Positions 5,942-12,951 are shown, numbered from the stretch's first letter. The stretch: 17,296 nt of DNA from Clostridia bacterium (GCA_017519685.1 JAFWRV010000192.1:1-17296), one strand, 5' to 3'. The notes: generated by a model from the sequence alone, not told the origin. Numbers and translations are program-made.

Positions 5942-7018
5942 ATGAAAAGAGCAATCTCGCTGTTTACCGCTCTGATAATAATTCTTTCTTTTACATCGTG
6001 CGGTCTGAACAAATCCGCCGTTGCGGTCGAATCCGTTTCTGTCACGGACTGCGCGGGCAGAGCCGTGGAAGTGCCTGCCGACCCGCAGAGCATCTGCACG
6101 CTGTGTCCCTATACGGGTATGCTGATTACCGTTCTCGGTTTCGCGGACAGGGTAACCTCCACATGCAACAATGTCGCGAGGAGCAATCTTCTGAATGAAA
6201 TCCGGCCCGAAATCGGCAATGCCGTTGTTGTCAAAAACAGCGGAGATATAAACGCAGAAGAGATTCTGAACCTGAATACCGACCTGATTTTTGCCGAAAA
6301 AGGCGTTCTCGAAAACAGTGATCAGCTTGCAAAGCTTGAAACGATGGGTATCCCCTATGTTCTTATCGGTTTTGAAACATTGGAGGAGCAGTTTGAGGCA
6401 ACCCGTGTCATCGGCAACGCGCTCGGCGTTCCCGAAAAAGCGGAAAAATACATTGAATACTTCCGTAATATTATTGATTCCGTGAAAGAAAAAAGCAGTC
6501 TTATCACTGCGAAGAAAAACGTTTATCACAGCGTCAACGAGGCGGTCAGGACCGATAACAAAGGCAGCTACTGCGACCTGTGGATTGAACTTACGGGAGC
6601 GCTCAACGTTTCGGCTCAGACAGACGGTCTGCGTGTTGAGGGCAATAAATCCTATACCACGCTGGAGCAGATTTATATCTGGAATCCCGATATCATAATC
6701 TGCAACGAAGCGATGGTTGACGACTATATACTTTCAGACCCGAAATGGAAGGGTCTCGACGCGGTTATAAACAGACAGGTTTACCAGATTCCGATAGGCG
6801 TCACGAGATGGGGACATCCGACGAGTATTGAAACGCCCCTTGCGATTATGTGGCTCGCGCGGCTGCTTTATCCCGAAATATACGATTATGACATTGACAC
6901 CGAAATCAGAAATTTCTATAAGGAATTCTTTTCGTTTGATTTAAGTGACGAATGGATTGAAGCGATAAAAGACGGAAACAATATGCGTACTCCGAAAACA
7001 AACAAAGCAGGTGAATAA
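5942..7018 (+). CDS. ABC transporter substrate-binding lipoprotein, FecB/BtuF type
   Basis: A 358-aa lipoprotein that should capture the ligand outside the membrane and pass it to the permease. It starts at ATG 5942, giving a lipoprotein signal: basic MKR, a hydrophobic core and lipobox SFTSC with C20. An upstream in-frame start at 5873 would bury this signal, so I reject it. The mature part has the periplasmic-binding-protein opening VTDCAGRAVEVPADPQSICT, then EEILNLNTDLIFAEKG and a C-terminal lobe. Extra cysteines at 52, 55 and 75 (ICTLCP, STCNN) are unusual and might touch a metal. It begins 16 bases after the ATPase gene, and its stop codon abuts the next ATG at 7019. Confidence 0.92.
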   Translation: MKRAISLFTALIIILSFTSCGLNKSAVAVESVSVTDCAGRAVEVPADPQSICTLCPYTGMLITVLGFADRVTSTCNNVARSNLLNEIRPEIGNAVVVKNSGDINAEEILNLNTDLIFAEKGVLENSDQLAKLETMGIPYVLIGFETLEEQFEATRVIGNALGVPEKAEKYIEYFRNIIDSVKEKSSLITAKKNVYHSVNEAVRTDNKGSYCDLWIELTGALNVSAQTDGLRVEGNKSYTTLEQIYIWNPDIIICNEAMVDDYILSDPKWKGLDAVINRQVYQIPIGVTRWGHPTSIETPLAIMWLARLLYPEIYDYDIDTEIRNFYKEFFSFDLSDEWIEAIKDGNNMRTPKTNKAGE

Positions 7019-7756
7019 ATGAAATATTTCGTTTGCATTGACGATACCGACAATGCCGACAGCATCGGCACAGGTCAATTACTTGAGGAAATGTGCTTTG
7101 AGGCAAAAAGCAGACGCCTCGGCAAGGGCGGTTTCATTGTCAGATACCAGCTTTTCATTCATGACGATATTCCCTACACCTCTCACAACAGCTCGATGTG
7201 CATTGATTTTGAAACGGATGCACCGGAGGAGTTTGCCGCTTTTGCCGCGGATTATCTGGAGAAAAACAGCGCGGAGGGAAGCGACCCGGGGCTGTGCATA
7301 CTGAAAGATTCACCGGAAATCGACTATTCCCCTCTTTTTGATTTCGGAATCAGGGCAACAAAAGAAATCGTCACCAAAGAAGAAGCGTACGCCGCCGCAA
7401 ACGCTTTCGGCGACGGAGTGCGGCTTTCTGAGCACGGAGGAACCGGGCTCGGAGTTATCGGAGCCCTTGCGGGAGCCGCTCTGAGAGCAGGCAGGGCAGG
7501 CGGAAGAATCAAGGGCAAGCTGTTCCCTCCCGAGGATGAAAATGTTTTCACATTCAAGGCATTTGCCGAAAAATTCGGCATCGGTCAATTTGTTGATGAG
7601 GATGAGAAAATCCTCCCCGATACCGGAGAAAAAATCGAATTCTTCTTTCCGACAAAAAAACTCTATATTGACGGCAAAGTGACGGCGATGCTCGTCAGGA
7701 ACGAAAACGGAGTCCTTATTCCGAAGCCGAAAAAAGGAAAGAAAAAAGATGTTTAA
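7019..7756 (+). CDS. Stand-alone TiaS-like (COG1571 N-terminal) protein
   Basis: A 245-aa cytoplasmic protein. The N terminus MKYFVCIDDTDNADSIGTG carries the DDTD motif (8-11), followed by HDDIPYTSHNSSMCIDF (about 48-64) and a Gly-rich GGTGLGVIGALAGAALRAGR (140-159). These match the catalytic part of archaeal TiaS, the ATP-dependent enzyme that attaches agmatine to C34 of tRNA-Ile2. The archaeal OB-fold and zinc-ribbon tRNA-binding parts are missing: the protein ends soon after a short beta-rich tail and a Lys-rich end. Bacteria use TilS for that tRNA job, so tRNA modification is unlikely here. Position inside an importer operon, with zero spacing to the binding protein and an 8-base overlap with the next gene, suggests a kinase-like or ligase role on the imported ligand. 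That role is inference. Confidence 0.75.
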   Translation: MKYFVCIDDTDNADSIGTGQLLEEMCFEAKSRRLGKGGFIVRYQLFIHDDIPYTSHNSSMCIDFETDAPEEFAAFAADYLEKNSAEGSDPGLCILKDSPEIDYSPLFDFGIRATKEIVTKEEAYAAANAFGDGVRLSEHGGTGLGVIGALAGAALRAGRAGGRIKGKLFPPEDENVFTFKAFAEKFGIGQFVDEDEKILPDTGEKIEFFFPTKKLYIDGKVTAMLVRNENGVLIPKPKKGKKKDV

Positions 7757-7961
7757 ACAGACAAACGGGAAAACCGTCTTTATTTACGGCAGGGATAATT
7801 ACGAAAAAGCGGAGGAATCCGCGGCAAAATGCGGCGGATTCACTTTTGACTGCGAAGAAGAATGTCTTGCGGATGAAGAGGTTTCGTGCTATAATTGCAG
7901 ATACAGACGCTGGACCGCTGAAAGCTTTGAATGCCTGAAAGGCGGCGTAAAATATGAATAA
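7749..7961 (+). CDS. Small Cys-rich protein, unknown function
   Basis: A 70-aa cytoplasmic protein with no signal peptide and six cysteines at 28, 35, 39, 47, 50 and 62. The core is FDCEEECLADEEVSCYNC followed by RYRRWTAESFECLKG. Spacing is C-x3-C, then C-x2-C and a single late Cys, which suits a zinc or iron-sulfur site. I do not know a named family. It overlaps the TiaS-like gene by 8 bases and the next gene by 8 bases, so it is translated as part of this operon. GGAAAG precedes the start. A metal-carrier role for the imported metal is a reasonable guess, but only a guess. Confidence 0.8.
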   Translation: MFKQTNGKTVFIYGRDNYEKAEESAAKCGGFTFDCEEECLADEEVSCYNCRYRRWTAESFECLKGGVKYE

Positions 7962-9108
7962 CAACATTAAGCGTATTATCTCTCTGACGGTAATTGCTTT
8001 AATTCTGCTTCTGTCCGCTGTTCCCTCCTTTGCCGGAAACGGGGACGGAAGCGGAGGAGGAAAAGACAAACCTCTGACGCTTGTAAACAGCTCAGTCGCG
8101 AACGGCGAGGAAAATGTCGCGCCCGATGTGAAAATCACGCTCGAATTTTCCAAAAATGTCGTCCACATGACAGTCAGAGATAACAATATGAAGTGCTTCA
8201 AGGTTCTCGATTCAAAGGGAAACAAGCATCCGATAGCCGTTGATATGGGTGACGACCAGGTTGATCCCGATATCAAGAGAATTGTTAACATCATCCCGGA
8301 TAAACCGTACACAGGCGGTGAAACCTACACCCTGGTTATCGGCAAAGATGTAACATCAAAAAGCGGAGTTTCGCTCGGAAAAGACAACTATATAAGTTTC
8401 ACAATAGCAAAGGTTGAAACAGCCACGACTGAAAAACTGCCTCCGTCAACAACCGCCGCGGCAAGCAAAACCGCCGCTGTCACAGTTACAACAGCAACAA
8501 CAGCAGCGGCTGCCAATACAACTGCCGCGTCAACGGCAAACGCCGCGCCGGTAAAAATCAGAAAAACAACCGCGGCAAACAAAACCACCGCGGTCACAGT
8601 TACAACAACAGTAACGGCTTCTGTCACGGCTGAGGAAACGGCAACCGCCGCGACTGAAAGAACAAGGCGCGCTTCCGCCGTAAGGACAACGAAGCAGCAA
8701 ACTTCGGCAAAATCAAAAACCGCCGCCCGGACAGCTGAAAAAACATCGCGCGCTCAAACGACATCGGAAAAAACCACAACGATTCCGAAATCAACCTCAT
8801 ATACCGAAACCGCAGTATCAAAAACAAAGGCGGAAACCGTTGCCGTCCGGCAGACGGTCCGCACCGCTTCCGATTCCGCCGCGCAGACTGTTACGGAAAC
8901 TTTAGCTCAAACAACCGTTTACACGGTCACTTCAGCGCCTCTCTCCTCCGGGCAGGACTTAACCGCCGACGGAGAAACAGCGGAAGAAACTCACAAGCCG
9001 AAAGCTCGCAGCATTATCATATTAATTATTATCGCGGCAGGTGTACTTGCTGCTGTGATACTGATTATAAAAAATATAATGGCTAAGAAAGGCAGGCAGA
9101 CGCAATGA
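7954..9108 (+). CDS. Exported Ig-like protein with Thr/Ala-rich stalk and C-terminal membrane anchor
   Basis: 384 aa. Signal peptide 1-27 (hydrophobic core ISLTVIALILLLSAVPSFA), a Gly/Asp linker GNGDGSGGGKDKP, and one bacterial Ig-like domain of the SbsA/Big_5 kind (about 37-150; VANGEENVAPDVKITLEFSKN and a YTLVIGKDVTSKSG end). A Thr/Ala/Ser/Lys-rich low-complexity stalk follows (about 155-340), then a transmembrane helix (about 353-373) and basic tail KNIMAKKGRQTQ. The stalk contains an internal near-repeat (KTAAVTVTTAT and KTTAVTVTTTV). The protein should stand on the outer face of the membrane with its Ig domain extended through the wall. It overlaps the Cys-rich gene by 8 bases and the next gene by 4. 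The role may be surface display or ligand handling. Confidence 0.85.
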   Translation: MNNNIKRIISLTVIALILLLSAVPSFAGNGDGSGGGKDKPLTLVNSSVANGEENVAPDVKITLEFSKNVVHMTVRDNNMKCFKVLDSKGNKHPIAVDMGDDQVDPDIKRIVNIIPDKPYTGGETYTLVIGKDVTSKSGVSLGKDNYISFTIAKVETATTEKLPPSTTAAASKTAAVTVTTATTAAAANTTAASTANAAPVKIRKTTAANKTTAVTVTTTVTASVTAEETATAATERTRRASAVRTTKQQTSAKSKTAARTAEKTSRAQTTSEKTTTIPKSTSYTETAVSKTKAETVAVRQTVRTASDSAAQTVTETLAQTTVYTVTSAPLSSGQDLTADGETAEETHKPKARSIIILIIIAAGVLAAVILIIKNIMAKKGRQTQ

Positions 9109-10037
9109 AAAAAAGTCTGAAAATCCTCAGCGTTGTTCTCATCCTCACAATGATTTTCTCATTCACCGCTTTCGCCGCTAAGGATGAAGCGCTGACAATC
9201 ACCTCCGTCACAAGCGGCGGAAAAGACCTCGAGGGCAGCAAAATTGAAAACGCGGCTGTAATCAGCATCGTCTTTTCAAACAACGTCACAGATGACGGCA
9301 CCGAGGAAAACGCGCTTCTCAGAAACAACAGTTCAAAAGTTAAAGTTAAAGACGCTTCGGGCAACGCCGCAAAATCAACGGTTGCCGCAGGCGCCGACAA
9401 GCAGACAATCGACGTCACGCTCGGCGGAATTGATTCCGGCGATTACACTCTTGAAATCGGAAAAGAACTTAAAGCCAAAAACGGAACCGAGTTAGGCGAA
9501 AAGAAAGTTTACTCATTCAAAGTCAAGGGTGACGGAAGCGGAAACGGCGACGGCTCGGGCGGAGGAAACAATCCTCTCACAGTCACATCAATCACCGTCG
9601 GCGGTAACAATCTCAGCGGCGCCGACCTTAAGGGCAATGAAACAATCACGGTTGTTTTCGGCCGCGGAATGACTGAAAATGAAGAAGCGAACAAAGCTCT
9701 CATCTGCGTTAAGAAAGAAGACGGCACAAAAGCGGAAATCAACGTCGGAAAAGTCAGCGACAAGAGCACGGTAACAATCGAACTCAAGGACCTTGAGCCC
9801 GGCAAATATACTCTCGTTCTCGGCAAGGATATCAAGGCGAATAACGGAAACACCCTCGGCCAAAGCAACGACGGCAAGGATTATACTGTCGATTTCACCG
9901 TCAGAATCGCGGAAACAACATGCGAGTGCTGGTGCCACGAAACAGGCATAAAGGCGATACTCTGGAAAATATACATTTTCATCTGCGAGTTATTCAAACT
10001 GAATCCCGTATGTGAATGCGGCGCAGCACATTATTAA
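9105..10037 (+). CDS. Exported protein with two Ig-like domains and a C-terminal Cys/His motif
   Basis: 310 aa. Signal peptide 1-24 (VVLILTMIFSFTAFAA), then two SbsA/Big_5-like Ig domains (about 28-147 and 158-270) joined by GDGSGNGDGSGGGNNP, nearly the linker of the preceding protein, so the two genes are paralogous in part. The last 38 residues are distinct: CECWCH, then an amphipathic or hydrophobic helix (IKAILWKIYIFICELFKLN), then CECGAAHY at the very end. I have the impression of similar Cys/His tails in other Clostridia surface proteins but know no named domain. It could bind a metal or seat the protein on the membrane. Last gene of the operon; a strong terminator follows. Confidence 0.85.
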   Translation: MKKSLKILSVVLILTMIFSFTAFAAKDEALTITSVTSGGKDLEGSKIENAAVISIVFSNNVTDDGTEENALLRNNSSKVKVKDASGNAAKSTVAAGADKQTIDVTLGGIDSGDYTLEIGKELKAKNGTELGEKKVYSFKVKGDGSGNGDGSGGGNNPLTVTSITVGGNNLSGADLKGNETITVVFGRGMTENEEANKALICVKKEDGTKAEINVGKVSDKSTVTIELKDLEPGKYTLVLGKDIKANNGNTLGQSNDGKDYTVDFTVRIAETTCECWCHETGIKAILWKIYIFICELFKLNPVCECGAAHY

Positions 10038-10055
10038 TATTTGCAGTTAAACCCC

Positions 10056-10095
10056 AAAACCGGTTTCACGGGAAAGCCCGTGAAACCGGTTTTTT
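10056..10095 (+). terminator. Terminator of the importer/surface-protein operon
   Basis: A perfect 17-bp stem (10056-10072 with 10077-10093) with loop AAAG, ending in six T residues. It lies 18 bases after the last stop codon of the seven-gene operon. Confidence 0.92.
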
Positions 10096-10490
10096 AATGA
10101 ATAATTTATAATTAATAATGAATAATTGTGGGTCGCTTCGCTCCGGATTGCGTTTTTATCATTAAAGCCCGTTTGTCTTGATATATAAGGCTTCGGACAC
10201 CCACCAACCGTAGGGGCGATTATCAATCGCCCGCCAAAGGGATATGCGGAGCTTCGTCGTCACAAGCTCCGTATCTCTCGCGCCCGTGTCAGGACTAATC
10301 TGTTCACACGGGCTCTCAATCACTCCGCTGCTCCTCCTCTCCCCAAAAAGTCTGTCGGACTTTTTGGGGACCCCATATAACGCAATTCTCCCTGTTTGCT
10401 CATTTCACCGCCTCGCTTCATCGTCCACCGGACGCGCTTCGGCGGTTCAACCCGCGCCGTACCGGCGCTCGGTTCGAGTGTTTTCTGTAA
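10096..10490. repeat. Noncoding repeat mosaic between operon and mobile element
   Basis: About 395 bases without a credible gene. It holds an AT-rich TAATGAATAATT-type stretch (10097-10130), the hairpin GGGCGATT-ATC-AATCGCCC (10214-10232) inside a GTAGGGGCGATT repeat of a kind I believe is common between genes in Clostridia, a CGGAGCTT/AAGCTCCG dyad (10247-10271), a GCCCGTGT/ACACGGGC dyad (10282-10313), hairpin repeat copy B (10323-10374), and a GC-rich stretch (10400-10480). The long open frame here is a by-product of these repeats. Confidence 0.6.
10323..10374. repeat. Dispersed hairpin repeat, copy B
   Basis: Same layout as copy A at 3254-3302: GCTCCTCC (10330-10337), a perfect 12-bp hairpin (10341-10352 with 10358-10369, loop TGTCG), then ACCCC. 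Loop and stem bases differ from copy A while pairing is kept. Confidence 0.75.
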
Positions 10491-10528
10491 AATGTAAAAG
10501 GCACCCCTTTTGGGGTGCCTTTTACATT
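10491..10528 (-). terminator. Terminator at left edge of the mobile element
   Basis: A perfect 17-bp stem (10491-10507 with 10512-10528) with loop TTTT; on the minus strand it is followed by TTTA. It starts right after the CCA-like attachment core, exactly where tRNA terminators sit in this window. It is probably the original terminator of the tRNA-Ser operon and now ends the recombinase transcript, whose stop codon lies inside the stem. Confidence 0.85.
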
Positions 10529-11991
10529 GGCGGAGAGAGCGATTTCAAGCTCGAACGTTTTGCAGGAGCGTCAAGTTCTTTGATATCAACCTGCTTGGTG
10601 CTGTTATTAAAATTCATGTTTATGAGAATGTAATCATCATAAATAACCACACTGTTCAGGAATCTGTCAACAACAAGTCTTCTTCCTTCTGATGAATCAT
10701 AATCAACTTTTCTGAAACTCATAATGAAGAATCGAATTTCATCTTCAGAGAATATCGGTGCCTTTATTTCTTCTTTGGCTATGCTGATTTCAAGATTACT
10801 CTTTGTTTCTTCCAAATCTGTGAGACGCTGTTTTGTAGATTCCGTAACAATGCCTGCCTGGATGGCATCCACCATATTCTTTATGCCCTTTTCGGTTTCG
10901 GCAAGCTCTTTGCGTAAAACTGCCAGCTCGCTGCTTTCTTCCTTTTGTGCAAGATAAGCCCGCTTTGCGAATTCATCAACAAAAGCGTCATCAAATACGG
11001 CTTTTTTAATCTCCGATATTACTAACTCTTCTATACGGTCTTTTCTTATGGATTTGTGTTTTGATTTACAAGTCTTTTTCTTTTTTGAATTAACACAGCG
11101 GTAGTAATTATATGTTTTCCCTTTTGAAGCGCTTGTGCCGCATTCGCCGACCATATATGTTTTACAGCATCCGCAGAATAGTTTTGTTGTAAGAATATAT
11201 CCGTCATCACCGCGTTTGGCTGCCGGCGCTTTTTTATTTTTAGCAAGCTGTTCCTGAACTCTGTTAAATAAATCCTTGGGAACAATTGCTGGAATGCCGT
11301 CGGGAATGATTGTTTCATTATAACGGTATTCGCCGATATATTTACGATTGTGCAGTGTGCGTGTAATGAAATTGATATCCGGTTTCAGGGAAAGTCCTTT
11401 CTCCGAATAATACTGACTTATCTCTTTTATAGTCTTTCCGCAGTCATATTGCTTAAAAATATCAAGCACAATGGGAGCATTTACAGGATCAATCTCATAA
11501 CTCTGCTCGGGTCCTAACTTGTATCCGAATGTCATCGTGCCGCCGTTGAATTTGCACTTTAATGCGTTTTCCGTTAGTCCGCGTTTAACTTTGACCGAAA
11601 GCTCTGCCGAATAGTATTCCGCCATACCTTCAAGCACCGATTCAAGCAGAATTCCGTCGGGTCCGTCGGCTATGTTTTCGGTAGCGGAAACAACTTTGAT
11701 TCCGTTCTTTTTGAGCTGATTTTTATAATGTGCACTGTCATAGCGGTTACGGGCAAATCTGTCGAGCTTCCATACCAGAACTATTTCAAATTTACCCTTT
11801 GCGCTGTCCTTTATCATACGCTGAAAATCGGGACGGTTATCATTCGTTGCGGTATGAGCGCGGTCAATATAGTTTTCAATTATTGTAATGCCGTTCTTTT
11901 CGGCATAAGCTTTGCATTCTCTTAACTGTCCTTCAATGGATTCTTCACGTTGATTATCGGAAGAATACCGGGCATAGATAACTCCGTTCAC
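10522..11991 (-). CDS. Large serine recombinase (site-specific integrase)
   Basis: 489 aa. An N-terminal resolvase domain (3-140) has the catalytic serine in YARYSSD (S10), with KLDRFARNR (75-83) and GMAEYYSAELS (122-132). The recombinase domain is about 150-260, the zinc ribbon has cysteines at 273, 275/276, 299 and 308, a coiled coil spans about 355-410, and a short C-terminal part follows. It should integrate and excise the element. GTG start at 11991, with AAGGA about 9 bases upstream, overlapping the toxin stop region, so it is cotranscribed with the toxin-antitoxin pair. The last codons (SPPM and stop) run through the attachment core into chromosomal flank, so the C terminus in the excised circle would differ. 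Confidence 0.95.
   Translation of the reverse strand: MNGVIYARYSSDNQREESIEGQLRECKAYAEKNGITIIENYIDRAHTATNDNRPDFQRMIKDSAKGKFEIVLVWKLDRFARNRYDSAHYKNQLKKNGIKVVSATENIADGPDGILLESVLEGMAEYYSAELSVKVKRGLTENALKCKFNGGTMTFGYKLGPEQSYEIDPVNAPIVLDIFKQYDCGKTIKEISQYYSEKGLSLKPDINFITRTLHNRKYIGEYRYNETIIPDGIPAIVPKDLFNRVQEQLAKNKKAPAAKRGDDGYILTTKLFCGCCKTYMVGECGTSASKGKTYNYYRCVNSKKKKTCKSKHKSIRKDRIEELVISEIKKAVFDDAFVDEFAKRAYLAQKEESSELAVLRKELAETEKGIKNMVDAIQAGIVTESTKQRLTDLEETKSNLEISIAKEEIKAPIFSEDEIRFFIMSFRKVDYDSSEGRRLVVDRFLNSVVIYDDYILINMNFNNSTKQVDIKELDAPAKRSSLKSLSPPM
10527..10539. other. Left attachment site: copy of a tRNA-Ser 3' end
   Basis: TGGCGGAGAGAG (10528-10539) equals the CCA/acceptor end of tRNA-Ser(UGA) at 16864-16875 (12 bp). 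TTGGCGGAGA (10527-10536) equals the end of tRNA-Ser(GCU) at 16726-16735 (10 bp). All have the same orientation. No T arm follows, so this is not a tRNA. A short identical core is normal for serine recombinases. Confidence 0.6.
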
Positions 11992-12003
11992 TTTGTCACA
12001 TCC

Positions 12004-12336
12004 TTAAATATCCAAATCTCTCAAAATATAGTTCAAATCCCGCTTTCCATAAATAATTCGAAGCACGGTTACAGTTCTTTTGCTTTCATTCGGGTAGTAA
12101 TACAGATTATAATTTCCTACAGTTACTCTCCGAACGCCCTGAACAATAATAAACTCATTTTCAACCTCTTCTGCCGATAGGGGAAACATACATATATTTT
12201 TGATTTCCGCTTTAATGCCGTCAAATAAATCTTTGGCAGCATTTGGATTTTTCAGATTACCCGCAATGTAATCAAGAATATCATCCAAATCCCTGCTTGC
12301 AGAATCGGTAAATTCATATTTGAACTCAGAAGCCAT
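12004..12336 (-). CDS. RelE/ParE-superfamily toxin
   Basis: 110 aa, all cytoplasmic. The sequence fits the RelE/ParE fold: YEFTDSASRDLDDILDYIAGNLKNPNAAKDL (helical hairpin, about 7-37), FPLSAE, the strand VRRVTVGNYNLYYYP (about 68-82) and the closing VTVLRIIYGKRDLNYIL (about 88-104). ParE members poison gyrase and RelE members cut mRNA on the ribosome; which applies is not clear here. It overlaps the upstream antitoxin gene by 11 bases and ends 12 bases before the recombinase start. This links its expression to both partners. Confidence 0.9.
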   Translation of the reverse strand: MASEFKYEFTDSASRDLDDILDYIAGNLKNPNAAKDLFDGIKAEIKNICMFPLSAEEVENEFIIVQGVRRVTVGNYNLYYYPNESKRTVTVLRIIYGKRDLNYILRDLDI

Positions 12337-12583
12337 ATTTTTTACTCATTTCTTCTATGATTTTGTTGCCGTCAACCGTTTTGCCTTTCTGCATATCATC
12401 GATTCCTTTGTTGACAGCACTGGCTTCATAAATCTTTTTCATCGTTTTTTCAAAATATTCAATATCCATAACAACAAGTCTGCCATAGCCGTTTTTTGTA
12501 ACAAAAACGGGACCGTTATCTCCGGCGCAAAGCTGCTCGATGCGAACGGTGTCTTTTAAATCTCTCATAGGAACAATATTCAT
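12326..12583 (-). CDS. Phd/YefM-family antitoxin
   Basis: 85 aa. The N-terminal half (MNIVPMRDLKDTVRIEQLC...GPVFVTKNGYGRLVVMDIEYFEK) is a typical Phd/YefM DNA-binding and dimerisation domain. The C-terminal half is a charged helix that should wrap the toxin. It is the first gene of the antitoxin-toxin-recombinase operon, with GGAGG about 8 bases before its ATG and a perfect promoter just upstream. Members of this family usually repress their own promoter, so it may also limit recombinase expression. Confidence 0.9.
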   Translation of the reverse strand: MNIVPMRDLKDTVRIEQLCAGDNGPVFVTKNGYGRLVVMDIEYFEKTMKKIYEASAVNKGIDDMQKGKTVDGNKIIEEMSKKYGF

Positions 12584-12613
12584 TGTAAAACCTCCAACTA
12601 TGATTGTGACTAA

Positions 12614-12642
12614 ATTATATAATATATTTGGTCTCTTGTCAA
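12614..12642 (-). promoter_or_regulatory. Consensus promoter of the antitoxin-toxin-recombinase operon
   Basis: On the minus strand TTGACA (12642-12637), a 17-base spacer and TATAAT (12619-12614), matching consensus in all 12 positions. The expected start is near 12607, giving a 24-base leader with GGAGG. Such a strong promoter suggests tight repression, probably by the antitoxin-toxin complex. Confidence 0.85.
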
Positions 12643-12658
12643 TCGTTATTTATATTTT

Positions 12659-12715
12659 GTTGCATCTATGCAACTTTTGGGATTGCAGGGATCTGTTTTG
12701 TTGTATTTTTGCAAC
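12659..12715. promoter_or_regulatory. Paired GTTGCA dyads, possible operators
   Basis: GTTGCAT-CT-ATGCAAC (12659-12674, perfect) and GTTGTA-TTTT-TGCAAC (12700-12715, one G-U type mismatch) are two related inverted repeats 41 bp apart, centre near 12687, in the divergent region between the toxin-antitoxin operon and the XRE-sigma4 gene. They are candidate sites for either regulator. The rest of 12716-12896 is AT-rich with no gene seen. Confidence 0.5.
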
Positions 12716-12896
12716 ATAGCCGTTTTTTCAAGAGGTCAACTGTATAATTATAACGAAAATAATCTCACTTAATATGTGCTACAGCTTTTTGTTTAACTTA
12801 TTTGTTTTAATTCTCGAATGAAGGAGTATAATATGGTATGATTCCCGCAATAATTTCAGATTATTATTGTTGACTTATTGTGATACATTTTTTACC

Positions 12897-12925
12897 TTGA
12901 GAATTGTTAATGTTAAAGTTATAAT
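12897..12925 (+). promoter_or_regulatory. Promoter of the XRE-sigma4 gene
   Basis: TTGAGA (12897-12902), a 17-base spacer and TATAAT (12920-12925). The expected start near 12932 gives a 20-base leader carrying GGAGGTGAT. Confidence 0.7.
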
Positions 12926-12951
12926 ATACATGCAGCGGAGGTGATGAATAA

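Noticed and set aside
5906..6529. 207-aa minus-strand frame
   Set aside because: Lies fully opposite the substrate-binding lipoprotein gene, which has a signal peptide, start and family motifs.
8440..8660. Noncoding tandem repeat
   Set aside because: The ACA/GCA-rich near-repeats stay in frame and encode the Thr/Ala-rich stalk of an exported protein.
10527..10560. Additional tRNA-Ser gene at the left end of the element
   Set aside because: Only the CCA and acceptor strand match; the following bases do not form a T arm.
10244..10633. 129-aa plus-strand open frame
   Set aside because: It runs through hairpin repeat copy B, the terminator at 10491 and the antisense of the recombinase end; no ribosome site and no protein-like composition.
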